64,000 nt of DNA from Agarophyton chilense. Its lineage: Eukaryota; Rhodophyta; Florideophyceae; Gracilariales; Gracilariaceae. Shown here in pieces: positions 1 to 10,574 of this stretch (position 1 is its first letter; each line of letters opens with the position of its first letter). Where the stretch lies: NCBI GenBank assembly GCA_030374765.1, contig JARGXX010000010.1, positions 62,001 through 126,000 of the forward strand, in the 5' to 3' direction. The notes under the pieces are model-generated. The model was not told where the DNA came from. It saw only the letters and a list, made by a program, of their open reading frames with translations, and did not search any database. Position numbers and translations under genes: made by a program.

Positions 1-2697
1 CCTAACCAATCCGAATGGTCAAATCCCCTTGTTCTCGAGGCTAAGAAGAGTGGCTCCGTCAGGTTCTGTGTCGGCTACAAGAAGCTGAACGCAATAACCA
101 AGAGAGACCCATACTTGATACCCCGTAAGGATAGCTTTCTAGATTCGTTAGATGAAGCTGTCGTGTTTACCACACTGGACGCTAACTCCGGATATTGGGA
201 AATCCCTTTGGCCGAAGATGCCAGAGCGCTGACAACCTACACCACCCATGAAGGTCTGCTCAGAATTACTGGTATGCCCTATGGTTTAAGGAATGCGCCA
301 GCAACCTTCCAACGGGTAATTGAAATCATATTGTCCAGTGTCAAATGGAAATTCGCCCTGGTCTATCTGGATGACGTAAAAATCTTCTCACTGACCGTGA
401 TGGAACACCTTCGCCACGTTATAACGGTACTAACAATCCGACAGGACGCTGGAGTATCACTGAAACTCCGCAAATGCGTCTTTTTCCAGGCCTCGGTGTA
501 CTATCTCGGTCACGTCGTTCTCCCAAGAAAGCTAAAGCTAGCCATACAGACCATGAATGCTATCCGCCAACCATAACCTCCCAGAACACACACGGGGATA
601 CGATCTTTCTTGGGCTTTAGCAATGTTCACCGATGATTCTTCAAAGGGTTTGCTAAGACCTCGACCCCTTTCAACGCAGTGCTCAAGAAGGGAACACCTT
701 GGGAGCTTGAGGCCATTACCGACGAACAGTACAAGTCATTTCAGACCTTAAAGGACAACATTCTGAACTCACCTGTACTGGGTTTACCAAAACTCCAATA
801 GGTCCTTTGTCCGGGACACAGGCCCCTCTGATGTCCAAGTGAGATTTGCACTGCTACAAGAACAGGAGTCACCGAAGGACCATCGACCTATTTGATACTG
901 GAGCAGAACGCTCACCAGTGCGGGGCGCAACAACAGTACCACTGAAAAGGAATGTCTAGCCATCGTATGGTCCGTATTGACACTCCGAGGGAACTAGGTT
1001 TACCATTAGGAAAGACCACGATTCACTCCATGGGTTGCTCAATATGACCGATACATCAAGTCGCCTTACTCGTTGGCGCCTAAGGCTGTCAGAGTAGAAC
1101 TACGATATAACCTATAGGCCAGGCATCAAGCACCAGGTAGCAGGTGCCCTCTCGCCAATCATTACCCACAGAACTGATGACACGCCTTTGGACGACCTCG
1201 TTCCTGCCCTATTCACAGATGATGGAAATCAGGGTTATACAGAAACGGATGACCTTATGGGTAAGGTCCAATCGGATAATCCTGAGGTAAAGGAGAACGA
1301 ATTATACCTATGGGACTGGGAAACAGTACCACCCAATTCGACACCACCTCAGGTTAACGCGATAGTCCCGGAGAAAAAGGAGCTCGTCCCTATAACTATT
1401 GAGGAACTCCTACAGGCGCAGGCCTCCGCAGGCCCGTTGGAATTTGTTGCAATGGATACAATTTGATCTTTGCCTAATTCGTCCCGTGGGAAACGGTTGG
1501 TCTTGGTAATAACCGATAGGTTCACCAAACTTTCCCCAGCCCTACCCCTAGGGAAGAGAACCGCCATGGTTGTCTCCAGGGCTTTCTTATCCCACTGGTG
1601 GTATCCACATGGTGTGCCACTCTACCGCTTTACGAATAATGGAAGCCAGTTTATATCCCAATACTTCTAACACGTTTGTGCTACCTTATGTATCAAACAC
1701 GTGACCACCACGGCGTACCAGCCGCAAACCAATGGCCGACTCGAACGCTTCAACCGCACCCTTCTAGACCAACTGGCACACTACGTATCGGAGTATCAAT
1801 TGGACTGTAACGACTACGTTGAGCCCATGGTTTATGCCTACAACACGTAAGTGCACGTTTCCCCCCAAACACCACCTTTCGACTTAACGCTACCTAGATC
1901 GCCGCCACCGATACCTGTTAACCTTCAGAAGTCTATTATACCCCAGGACGCAACAGGAGGAATGAATCCTACCCAGACGAAGCGGTGCTCGCCCCTACAC
2001 ATCAACCGCATTCTCCAATCTGCTAGAACTATACTGATCAAAGGCCAGCGGCGCTACAAGATCAATTTCGGCAGAACTGTCTGGAAAGCACCTACCATTG
2101 GGAAAGGACAATTACTTTACCTATACTGGCCACTGGGGGACAGTGATGAACTCGAGGAAACTACACGGAAGCTCTTACCCCACTCTACGGGACCATACAA
2201 AGTCCTGAAGGCCAATCAACATACCATTAGATTACCAATCTACGGCCTAAAGGACACCGTATCTATTTAGCGGGTGACACCTGTCCCCAGCTCTCTCGAA
2301 TCACCAAAGTCCCACCCCCCTGGGCCAACGAAATCACTACGAGCTCAGGTCGACGCTCAAGTCCCCAAACCTCTGAAGCAGTTCCCGCGGACCCGACTAG
2401 CCTCATGGATCCGATGGTCAATGTCAATGACGAGGACCCATATCTTCCAACCGACTCTGATGGATTTACCCCTGTGGACCACACGCTCCATCCGGATAAT
2501 GACCACCAACTAGAATACGTGATTGAGCGCATCATCTCCGCCGGTCGGAAAGAAGATGGGACTATGCGCTATCGCGTCAGTTGGCTCGGCTACACCCATG
2601 GGAAAGACACTTGGCAAGAGCCTCAAACCATTCCCGCTAGTTTTATCGCCCGCTATTGGCACAAAATCAGCAGCACGGAGCGCAGCCTTCAGAAGGG
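1..2697 (+). pseudogene. pol: gypsy A pol: RT, RNase H, integrase, chromodomain (decayed)
   Basis: RT spans about 1-520 with the FGL-NAPATFQR-type block near 285 and the catalytic YLDD at about 364-375. RNase H is recognisable at about 780-1160 but shifts frame and contains stops. The integrase core begins at about 1440 (FVAMDTI block, then a stop) and retains the NGRLERF-type segment near 1730; the N-terminal HHCC zinc-binding domain is missing through a deletion at about 1425. A GPY-type integrase C-terminal module reads TGPYKVLKA near 2190, just before a stop at 2268. A chromodomain at about 2515-2690 keeps RYRVSWLGY and the aromatic DTW. The frame is cut at 2698 by the solo LTR. The product would be a reverse-transcribing, integrating polyprotein; the chromodomain would direct target choice. 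It cannot be functional now. Confidence 0.9.
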
Positions 2698-3143
2698 TGT
2701 AACACAATCACTGGTGGGGCAGCGTACTGGTCTGAACCTGGGGTAGCATGGTAGAGCGGGTCCTAAAGTTCGTTTTCATGACCGCGGCCGTTCCAAAGTA
2801 CTTGGTGCAATAGGTTGGAGTTCACCGCGTATTTATACAGATCGGAGCTACGGAAACGAGGGCTCGAAGACCACTTGGTGACACTAATGTACCAAAGGGG
2901 CTAATTTAGTACCCTAACTGTTTTTACCTTTCTCTAAGGAAGAAGCGTTACTCCAGCCAAGTAAATAGCAAAGAAGAGGCGCTGGGATCTCCCTGGCACT
3001 GTAATGATAATCCATTACACTAATTAAAATAAAATGGTAATCTAAATAAACCCAGCTCAGATCGGCTCGTCCACGTAGCGTCTGTAAGATACCTCAGGCC
3101 CCGGCCACTTACAGGGCTCTAATTTTATCGTTGCTCCTTCACA
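2698..3143 (-). mobile_element. Solo LTR of the same gypsy family, inverted inside element A
   Basis: Read on the minus strand this 446-bp block matches the gypsy LTRs at 4249-4692, 52889-53336 and 62649-63094 from TGTGAAGGAG-like start to GTTACA-like end. It starts with TGTAAC and ends with TTCACA on the plus strand. Flanks are AAGGG (2693-2697) and TAGGG (3144-3148), a 5-bp target duplication with one change. It interrupts the end of the chromodomain region; the uninterrupted sequence can be seen in element B near 59900. No internal sequence is left, so this is a product of LTR-LTR recombination. Confidence 0.9.
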
Positions 3144-3437
3144 TAGGGGGCAACCATAGGCTTGTATAATACCAAACCGCCTCCCAAACCGCCTCTCAAC
3201 ACGACGGTTCGCCGTAGCTCCCGCATCAAGAAACGCAGTCAGTTTTCAGGCGACCCCTGAGGAGGACCTGAGACGTTTTCAAGGCTTGGACGTCGACCCG
3301 GGGCATGCACATTCCAGGAAAACAGAACCAACTTTGGGAAAAGCACAAGCATTACATTATTTTGCTAACTAGCAGAGATCTAACAGCCCTCGCAATAGCC
3401 TCAAGGTTCTCGAAAGACCTCTGAACACCAACAGGAC

Positions 3438-4073
3438 TCACTGGGGCGGCGCAGGAGTACCTACGTAATCCTCATTGGGATCTGGAGAAGCGAAACCGGG
3501 ACTAGGGTCACCCGAGGAGCCCGCTGTACCATTATGTCCGGCCCCGGCGAGCTGAGCACGCTTCTTCCGCGGAGATTCACCTGAGAAACTATTGTCATCA
3601 TCGGAAGCCTCTCGGTCGCTTAAATGTAGACCATCACGGGCATCTAAGTCGGCGGTAACCGTCTGGGACATCATTTGTGCATTATGCTGCAGGAAATTGA
3701 CCATAGCGGTCTTCAGATCCTGACCCTCTTGGACAACTGCGCTGTAGCGCGCTGAGCGACGCGTCCAGGAGCAAGCTTCCCTCAGGACTGTTGCAATGTC
3801 TATCGAGGCAGTAATACCAACTGTACGGCAGAAATGACCGAGATCCGCGGCTGCAGCCGTGGCCGAAGCTGGAAAATGCGGAAACGGAGAGGACGGAGCG
3901 ATGTCGTCGGCCCCAGTGGACGTCTGAACCAGCGCACCACCTACAGGACTTTCGGGTTTGACAGTAACCTCGCTCAAAGAGATATACACTTCGGCGACGG
4001 GCGGGTCATTTAAGAGTTCATCCCGAAGAGCAGCGCCCGGAGGAGCTGGAAGAGGGGAACTGGTCGGCAACAC
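3438..4073 (-). CDS. Antisense ORF of gypsy element A, 211 aa, unknown function
   Basis: A 211-residue open frame on the strand opposite pol, between the chromodomain and the 3' LTR. It is Ser/Pro/Ala-rich, with a conserved centre (TVLREACSW, then a helical stretch to about residue 150, then LSDREASDDD) and a basic SPRKKRAQ patch near the C-terminus that could be a nuclear localisation signal. The same product is encoded at the same place in element B (60271-60760), so the frame has been kept in two independent copies. Relative to B, about 1.7 kb of the upstream part is deleted here and the start Met may be secondary. I recognise no domain. Antisense ORFs at this position are known in some plant gypsy elements, but I cannot show homology to them. 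Confidence 0.6.
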   Translation of the reverse strand: MLPTSSPLPAPPGAALRDELLNDPPVAEVYISLSEVTVKPESPVGGALVQTSTGADDIAPSSPFPHFPASATAAAADLGHFCRTVGITASIDIATVLREACSWTRRSARYSAVVQEGQDLKTAMVNFLQHNAQMMSQTVTADLDARDGLHLSDREASDDDNSFSGESPRKKRAQLAGAGHNGTAGSSGDPSPGFASPDPNEDYVGTPAPPQ

Positions 4074-4214
4074 AACAGCGCACGCCGATGGTCAGCTCAC
4101 CATTCCTCGTACCCCCGCAAATGATGACGACCCGACGTCCCGTCGCGCCGAATGGTAATGGGAGCGACTAAGCGCTCACGTCTCCTGGGTCAATCATGAG
4201 GCAATTTGGACTTC

Positions 4215-4248
4215 TCCTTGACGGTCGAATCCTAAGGAGGGAGATATA
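4215..4248 (+). promoter_or_regulatory. Candidate polypurine tract before 3' LTR of A
   Basis: The purine-rich run CCTAAGGAGGGAGATATATG directly precedes the 3' LTR, and the same run (AAGGAGGGATATATG) precedes the 3' LTR of element B at about 62633-62648. Position and conservation fit the plus-strand DNA primer site of an LTR retrotransposon. Inference from location only. Confidence 0.5.
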
Positions 4249-4692
4249 TGGATGAGAAACGATATCGTTTGAGTTCTGTAAGCCACCGGGACGTGAGGTA
4301 CCTTACACTCGCCACGTGGACTCGCTGATCTCGGCTGGACTCATTCAGATAATTATTTTGTTTTAATTTGTGTAATGGATTAGCATTACAGTGCCATGGT
4401 GATCCGAGCGGCTCGCCATTGCTATTTACTTGGCTCGAGTAACGTTTCTTCCTTAGAGTAAGGTAGGCACTGTTAGAATACTAAACTATCCCCTTTTTAC
4501 ATTAGTTCCACCAATTGCTCTTCAAGCCATCGTTTGCGTAGCTCCGACCTCTACGACTACGCAGTTAACGCCAGCCCATTGCACCAAGTACTCTGGGAGT
4601 GCCGCCGTCAAAGATACGAACCTTAGGACCCGCTCTACAATGCTACCCCAGGTTGAGACCAGTACGCTGACCCTACCAGTCATTGCGTTACA
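4249..4692 (+). repeat. 3' LTR of gypsy element A
   Basis: 444 bp matching the LTRs of element B from beginning to the terminal GTTACA. It contains the family's shared AT-rich block (TTTTAATTTGTGTAATGGATTA at about 4360) that may hold promoter or poly(A) signals. It lies immediately upstream of the helicase pseudogene, so element A seems to have landed in or at the edge of that gene's 5' end. The 5' partner LTR lies outside the window, so the target duplication cannot be checked. Confidence 0.92.
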
Positions 4693-6179
4693 AGCTACCT
4701 CGACAGCGTTCGCGTGCAGGCGCACCTAATCAAATGCCCCAAAATGTCGCCTGAGATTGCCTGGCCGCACCTTCACCGTACCTTCTCGTCAGACCGAACT
4801 GCCCTGCAAACATTGTACGGCGGCCTTTGTCACTGTTATTTACCCGTTATCAATGCTCAACTCATAGGCTGCTTGACCAAGAAAATTAAGATTTGGCAAA
4901 CGTCTACGGCTCGAATTGCAAACCTCCCCGGCGCAGCTTGTATCGCCCCCGACACTTCATTGTTCAGTGGCAACGGCCGCGAACGGCGTCAAGCCCCTGC
5001 TTCAAGACATTACCTACTTTTACAAAAACTTCAACACTGGTGCTTTTTGTTCACAAATGGACCAGTCGTTTCATCACCACTCCGAGAAAATCTCGTTCAT
5101 CACCTTTACCAAATTTCACAATCTCCTTCATTCGTCTCCTGCTCACCTGAATGTGGCGGCTCAAATATCCCAAAATGGCAAAAGCCTTACACTCGTTGAA
5201 AGCATCATCAGCCACTACATCTTCGACTACCCCTCTCAGGTGAACGATTTGGTCAGTAAGACCTCCTTGGCTTCCTTAGACCGCCTCAATAAGCGCACCG
5301 ACAAGGCTTTCAAGACTGTCTCCCCAAAAACTCTCAATCGTTACGCTTCACAAATTGCTCGATTGCTTTTGTTCACTCGCAAGACAAAAGCAAACCTCCA
5401 AAATTTTGTTCCTGACTCAGAGCTCATGTATTGATATGACACTTCCGTGTTGAATTCTATTCGCATATCGTCCTCCCATGAGCTTCCAGCCCCGTTTCTT
5501 CCAAACCCACACAGCCCTGCGGTCTATCACGCACTCAACCTCTTCTTGTTCCAATCTCTTACGCTGTAGAATTCATTGAATAGCCCCTTGATCCCCCAAT
5601 TCATCGCTTGTGCAAGCGTGATAAGCACCAACAACGACCGACTTATCGCCGCCCACTTGCCGTCCGACTGCACGAGAGACCCTTACGACACACCCATTAC
5701 CTACTTCTTCGCCGATATTTCCTTTTGTTATGCAGCCGCTTTGGATGTGACGCACCTTCTCGCCGCTCTTCAAGAAAAAGTGTGTGCTAGCCCCATACAT
5801 ATGAACTGCACGTACTCTCGAAAACTTAATACCGTGGCAACCCTTCACCCCTGCTTCCGAGCGCAAACTTTACTTTCAAAAGCGTACGCGAATCATCGAA
5901 TCGGAGATTGGCGTAAACTCTAACGAAGCCCCTTCTTTTGTCGAAAAGACTGTAACGCTTGCATGGTCCATATCTTCTCGGGAGGAGATGTCCTTTTTAT
6001 TACAGAACTATGATGTACACCCGTCCTGCAGCATAGTGAGTGACAATCACCACCCCCTTTCAGATGTAGATTCATTGGTTTTAGATCTACAGAACGAAAT
6101 ATAAAACACTCCTAACAACGACCTGCTTCTTGGCCACGCTGTGCCAGCTGGTTCCGCGTCCTGAGGAGAGTGTAACGAG

Positions 6180-7141
6180 TTGGCGAAAACAAACGCGTTA
6201 CAATCTCCTCAGGAAGTCTCCTTCAACAAAAGCCTAGACTTTTTTCTTACCAACGTCAATAATCGCCCGTTTATCGAAAAAAGATGGCTCTCATTTTCAA
6301 TTGTCTCACTTCCTCCATGCCTTGCAACTCAACTACAAACAATATCCCCATTTCCTCCGCACTGTAACTCAACCGATACTATTTCCCGCACAGAACTGCT
6401 CACAACCGAAATCTTGGGCACTGAATTTTTCACGCGTTTGTTCTCGAGGTGGCGCTCTTCTGCGCAGAAAATCCAAAAGTGCCTGTTGGTTGCGCTCAAC
6501 CTATCATCAGGCTCTCCTGCGCGCGGCACTGAAGTTGAAACTTTTTATATCCATAATGACCACCACTTTAAACTCTGTCTCATGTCTATGGACAACAAGC
6601 CTGTGCTCGCTTGCGGGTATACGTAAACGCGAAACAAAAAACGGTCCGCCACTCCGATTCTTCTCTTTCCGGACGCCAAAACGTCTCGCATTTTGCTCAT
6701 GTACTTGAATCTTATCCGTCCTTTTGAACCATATATCATCCGCCAGCTGCACGGAGAAAACTGTTTCAAGTCGCACTACAAAATGCTGTACGCCACCTGC
6801 GGAATTCTGTATGACGCAAAAGGCATCCGTTCCATAGCCCAATCTCACTTGAGAAACCGCTGGTTTGCGCTGTCCTCTAGCGATCATAAGAACTTAACCG
6901 TGTGCATGACCAAAACCATTTACAATTTCACCGCATCTTCTCTGGCAGACCACACCTTGAAATAACTGCCGTCCACTGCCGATGGCCAGGCAAGCCACTC
7001 TGTGCACACCGCCGCTTTTATTGACTCTCGTGCACCACATGAAATATGGGGCTTGCAGCCCTATCAACTTTCCAAATATCGCAAGTGGTTCCGCAAATGG
7101 CACCAACATCTCGGTCTTCTTCTTCATTCTTCCCTTCTCTA
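6180..7141 (+). pseudogene. Tyrosine-recombinase-like central domain of the helicase pseudogene
   Basis: One reading frame with stops at about 6624, 6963 and 7141. In order: SSGSPARGTEVE (about 6505-6535), which fits the box-I Arg segment of tyrosine recombinases; a strand pair with a basic turn; RILLMYLNLIRPFEPYI (about 6690-6740), the conserved helix after the beta hairpin in this protein family; a segment HKNLTVCMTKTI (about 6884) where the family usually has an Arg-His pair; and QASHSVHTAAFIDSRA (about 6990-7035), which lines up with a GHSxxTAxxYxR-type active-site helix. The nucleophile position reads Asp (GAT) instead of Tyr and the Arg-His pair is Lys-Asn, so even without the stops the domain would be inactive. 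The recombinase homology is inference; the local motif match is visible. Confidence 0.55.
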
Positions 7142-7439
7142 AAAACAACAACACAAAAAACGCTCGGATACTCACATCTTTCTGCGTCGACTGGAACCGA
7201 ACAACTCTATCCGTATATCCCAACCAACCCGTTCCCCGGCTACTGAACGCTGTGCTATACTTAGTTCTGAAAACACCACATCCTGGCGGCCTTTCACCAT
7301 TTGAACCCCCATCCGACTGTTGTTATGGGAGCCACGATCCCGCGCGGTGGATTGTAAAGCAACACTTGCGCGTTCCCATTTGGATATTGCTCTACATATA
7401 GCTTTTCTCTTACAAAAACCGCTTGTGACCTACGAACAT

Positions 7440-8830
7440 CTCACATCACAAATGCTCCGAGCACTGAGGCAAACGCTTTCCAACGGGTCCGCTTTATTAA
7501 AGTCCCACAAATGTTCTGTGAACACAGCGGCCGTTAACTACAGGCTTTACCACATGCTGATACTCCCGCTGACAGGATCTGGAACAAATCATATATCTTC
7601 GGCTCCCCGTCTTTATTTGAAAAGACAACCACACAACCGATCTCATCACCCTTCTCACCGCTTTGCTCAGTGAATGAGAACTGTGCCATCAGCTCTTCGA
7701 CCTTCGTCTTCCTCGTACACCCACATCTCCCGGATCGCACTCTTTTGCGGGCATTTACATCTATTCTGACGAAAGACTTTCTCTTTTTTCTTTTATATAA
7801 TTTATCACCTCTCTACCTGCCACCAACCACATTACCCTCATTTTCGTCGATAAATGCTATTTGTTTTTTTTATGGCAACATTCTCGCTCGTGCTTGGCCC
7901 ACCACCGCAACTGCTTCAGCCTCATTCTCAGAAACACATTCCGCGTCCATTTAAGTGCGACAGTTCCACCCTGCGACCGCCCCACTTTGTGTCGCAGCTG
8001 CACATCCCGACCGCGCATGTGTACGCTACTTCGACCGCAAAAAAACCATATTTCTTTTTTCTTTTATCACTTAAGCTCAGCCTCCGCCACTTCGCGTGCC
8101 ACACGCTTTCGCGCCGCTCATTGCCACTTTCAGGATATGTTTGAATATCAGCTTTAGTTCGGCCTCTAAATTTTGCAGGAGCACGAGGCTCGATTGCTTC
8201 ACTCGGCGGCTGACACAACGCTAGCTCGCGTTCCTATATTCTTGTTAACGCGACCAGCTGCCGAAGGCATGCATGATTCTACCGGGGCTTGGCGTTCTTC
8301 TCTTGGTTCCCTTAATCAAAGCACCACTGTTACCGTTATTTTGTACCACTTTGGTCTCTTCGATGTTCGAAAACGTCGGGCATATACCCTTAAGAACTCT
8401 CTCCATTCTACCAGGGCCATCACGACCAACCACATTCTTTTTATGTTCCACAAATCTTCTTTCAATACGGGCATTGACACTCCTAACGTTCGTCTCGTTT
8501 TGAACTTTGGTGGGGTGGCGAGTCTTTGAGAACTAGAGCAAAAGATCGGCAGAGCCGGCCGCGATTATATCCCATCCACTCGGGACATCATTTATTTCCA
8601 GCCCTACTTCAAACTCGTTACGGATACTCTTTTTTTCCGCTTCATCCAACACAAATGCATATGACGAGCCCAGTCGGGTCTGCCCCCAAGCACTTTTCAC
8701 GGAGCTTTGGTCGGAAGCGCAGAATGGGATCCAGTGCACATATGTTTGTCAAAGAAACGCCCTCTATTTTCAAATGGACGGAAATCAATCAAGCATCTGC
8801 CTGTTTTCCTCTTCAGTTCTAAATTGCAAT
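7440..8830 (+). pseudogene. RecQ-type superfamily 2 helicase domain (decayed)
   Basis: Helicase motifs occur in the right order. Motif I is ILPLTGSGT at about 7560-7590, with the Walker Lys replaced; a frameshift follows. Motif Ia reads LTALLSE at about 7654. Motif II, normally DExH, reads FVDKCYLF at about 7843-7866. Motif III is HLSATVPP at about 7951. A motif IV region is at about 8160-8350. Motif V is FNTGIDTPNVRLVLNFG near 8465-8515, and motif VI is KIGRAGRD at about 8542-8565, one stop codon (8527) after motif V. A Cys-rich tail follows (VCQRN...MDGN...ICLF...NCNF, 8746-8835), matching the zinc-binding C-terminus of the family. The enzyme would unwind DNA using ATP. Loss of the Walker Lys and the DExH Glu/His plus stops make it inactive. 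Confidence 0.8.
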
Positions 8831-8989
8831 TTTTACAACAGCATCGCAGACGTCTTTCCTCCCCCTACCCCGGATCACAGCTCCGTTTTCGCCAACCCTT
8901 CCGCCTCAGAGCAGGCCAAATCCATTTCATCTTCCCCCAGTGCTTCCCCACAAACACCCGCGCCGCCCACAAGCGCTCCAAATCAATAA

Positions 8990-9756
8990 AACAGGACACT
9001 TTTAAACAGCCAAACCAACAACAAAAACAACGATGAAAGCCCAACAAAAACCCGCAAAATCCACGCCAGTCGTCCCCCACGAACCCCCATTTCTACTCTA
9101 TCGCTGTTGCCAACAACTACGCATCCATCCGCTGGGACCAAAAACTACCATAGCGCCCATTCTTCAATCTCAATCGCACTCGGCCACCTTCTTTTGCATA
9201 TTGGAAGGCCGAAAACCCCAAGAAATCGTGTCATATTTCGAGAACATCTCCCGCCGTATCGTGTCTATCTATATGCTGTGCTTGTTGCACGAAAAAATGC
9301 AGTTGAATTTGACGGACAACCATGGATGCCCCCATTGCTATCAACAATGCTTCATATTCTTTTCGCCGCACCATATATCGCGCAATTGCAGGGTCGATAT
9401 ATTACCTCAAGGGACCCGCTACCCATTTTATCACTGATTCTGCAAGGGACACAAAACTCTCTGTCAACCGCACAATTTTGGAACAAAAAACTGCATCTTA
9501 ATATCTCTCTATCAACTGGCACGAGTCTTGTGGTGAATTTGCTTTAAACACGCTCCGATATTGCACCCCACTTCTTAGACGGCCGCATGCAATCCATGTT
9601 AACCTCCATTTCCGAGTCATCCCAAGATTCCTCACCCACAAATCTTGAAATAGACGACCTTTTTAATGATTGGTTGACACAAAACAACCACTTTTCATAC
9701 GTCACATTCTACGTCTCGCAGCTTGGTGGGAGACAACCCAAAACATTCATGTGAGC
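8990..9756 (+). pseudogene. C-terminal tail of the helicase pseudogene or adjacent small gene
   Basis: Coding-like sequence follows the helicase in shifted frames: a segment around NYASIRWDQKLP (about 9110), one around FRRTIYRAIAGSIYYLKG (about 9358-9415), and a terminal open stretch from about 9558 to a TGA at 9753-9755 containing LEIDDLFNDWLTQNN. The tracts are uninterrupted for 40-70 codons between breaks. I recognise no domain. Continuity with the upstream gene suggests its C-terminal extension, but a separate gene cannot be excluded. Confidence 0.35.
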
Positions 9757-10574
9757 ACGACTTGATTTCATTCCGATAAAATAAATTCACATTCTTCTTC
9801 TCTCCTTTTGCCTTCTACTCTATTCCTTGCAATAAAATAACGCGTAGCATCCTTTTTATACAGAAATAGAGCCCCCAGCACCCATATCCGACCGTTACAA
9901 GACACCCACTCCAACAGGAATTGTTAATCAAACATCTTTTTTTGCAGCTCAGTCTCACCAAACCATCACACTAAAGAGCCATAGAAAATAAAGCGTATCA
10001 TTTCAACAGTGGATAACGTGTATACGCTCGAAAAGTATGTATACCCTGCATTAATACTTTAATGAAACTTGAGGTCTTAACTCAAGACCTCTAAACTTCT
10101 AACCCTTGAAGCCCTTCCAATCCCTTCACAATTCTCCCAAACTCTTTCAAACCGTAACCAACAGCTTTCTTCCTCGAAAACATAAAACCTCCAGAATTAT
10201 TTGAGCATGCCAATACGTCATACGCGCTCTCCAGCACAGCGTGTTCCATTCAAGGTGTCAAAAATCGCACAAACATCGATTGCAGCGCAGAGATTAAAAC
10301 GTAGTGTGCAATCTATTGATTTCATAACTAGACCTGAGCGGCCCATTGGAGACAAAAGTCGCAGAAATTTTGAAAAAAAAGTCCCAAACGAATCAAAGAA
10401 ATCGACAAACTGCGAAGAAACAAGGCAACCAGTGCGTCTTAATCAGCCTCTACAAGCTCACAAAGCTCACCTTATACATTTTCCCCTACTTTTTTAAGAA
10501 ACCTGGGCAATCCGTAATGCGTACAGAATTCCAGAGTTGCTAGAACACATGTTTATGGAGTGCCAGCAGGATTT
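9757..10574. other. No feature seen
   Basis: AT-rich sequence. A 98-codon plus-strand open frame at 10201-10497 is low in complexity of evidence and matches nothing I know. No repeat or RNA gene seen. Confidence 0.4.

Larger units (their letters stand above)
1..4692 (+). mobile_element. Ty3/gypsy LTR retrotransposon A, 5'-truncated by window edge
   Basis: Sense-strand pol runs from reverse transcriptase through integrase to a chromodomain, followed by an antisense ORF and a 3' LTR. The element is the same family as the full-length copy at 52889-63094: position 1 corresponds to about 56850 there, inside reverse transcriptase, so gag, protease and the 5' LTR lie left of the window. Compared with the full copy it lacks about 350 bp around 1425, the integrase zinc-binding region, and about 1.7 kb near 4080-4140 in the antisense ORF. 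A solo LTR of its own family is inserted backwards at 2698-3143. Stops and frameshifts throughout show a dead copy. Confidence 0.92.
4693..9756 (+). pseudogene. Decayed OrsD/YR-like plus RecQ-type helicase gene
   Basis: A single long decayed coding region, about 1,600 codons. The arrangement resembles large fungal and protist proteins that carry an OrsD-type (former DUF3505) N-terminal zinc-finger region, a central domain resembling tyrosine recombinase, a RecQ-type helicase and a Cys-rich tail, many of which are subtelomeric. An N-terminal region (4703-5434) has a finger-like VQAHLIKCP and a helical block ending KTLNRYASQIARLLLF. The central region (5576-7140) and helicase (7440-8830) are listed separately. 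The frame is held over long stretches (for example frame 3 from 6180 to 7140, frame 1 from 7650 to 8670) with isolated stops and a few frameshifts, so it is a recent to middle-aged pseudogene. The family assignment is from memory of motifs; an HMM search would confirm it. Confidence 0.72.

Noticed and set aside
1-10. CCTAACC at the window start, like a telomere repeat
   Set aside because: It occurs once and aligns with pol of element B (TCCAACCCAATCCGAATGG), so it is coding sequence.
5573-5866. Minus-strand ORFs at 5.6, 6.5, 7.0, 7.9 and 8.5 kb
   Set aside because: They are shadows of the plus-strand helicase gene, whose motifs explain the region.
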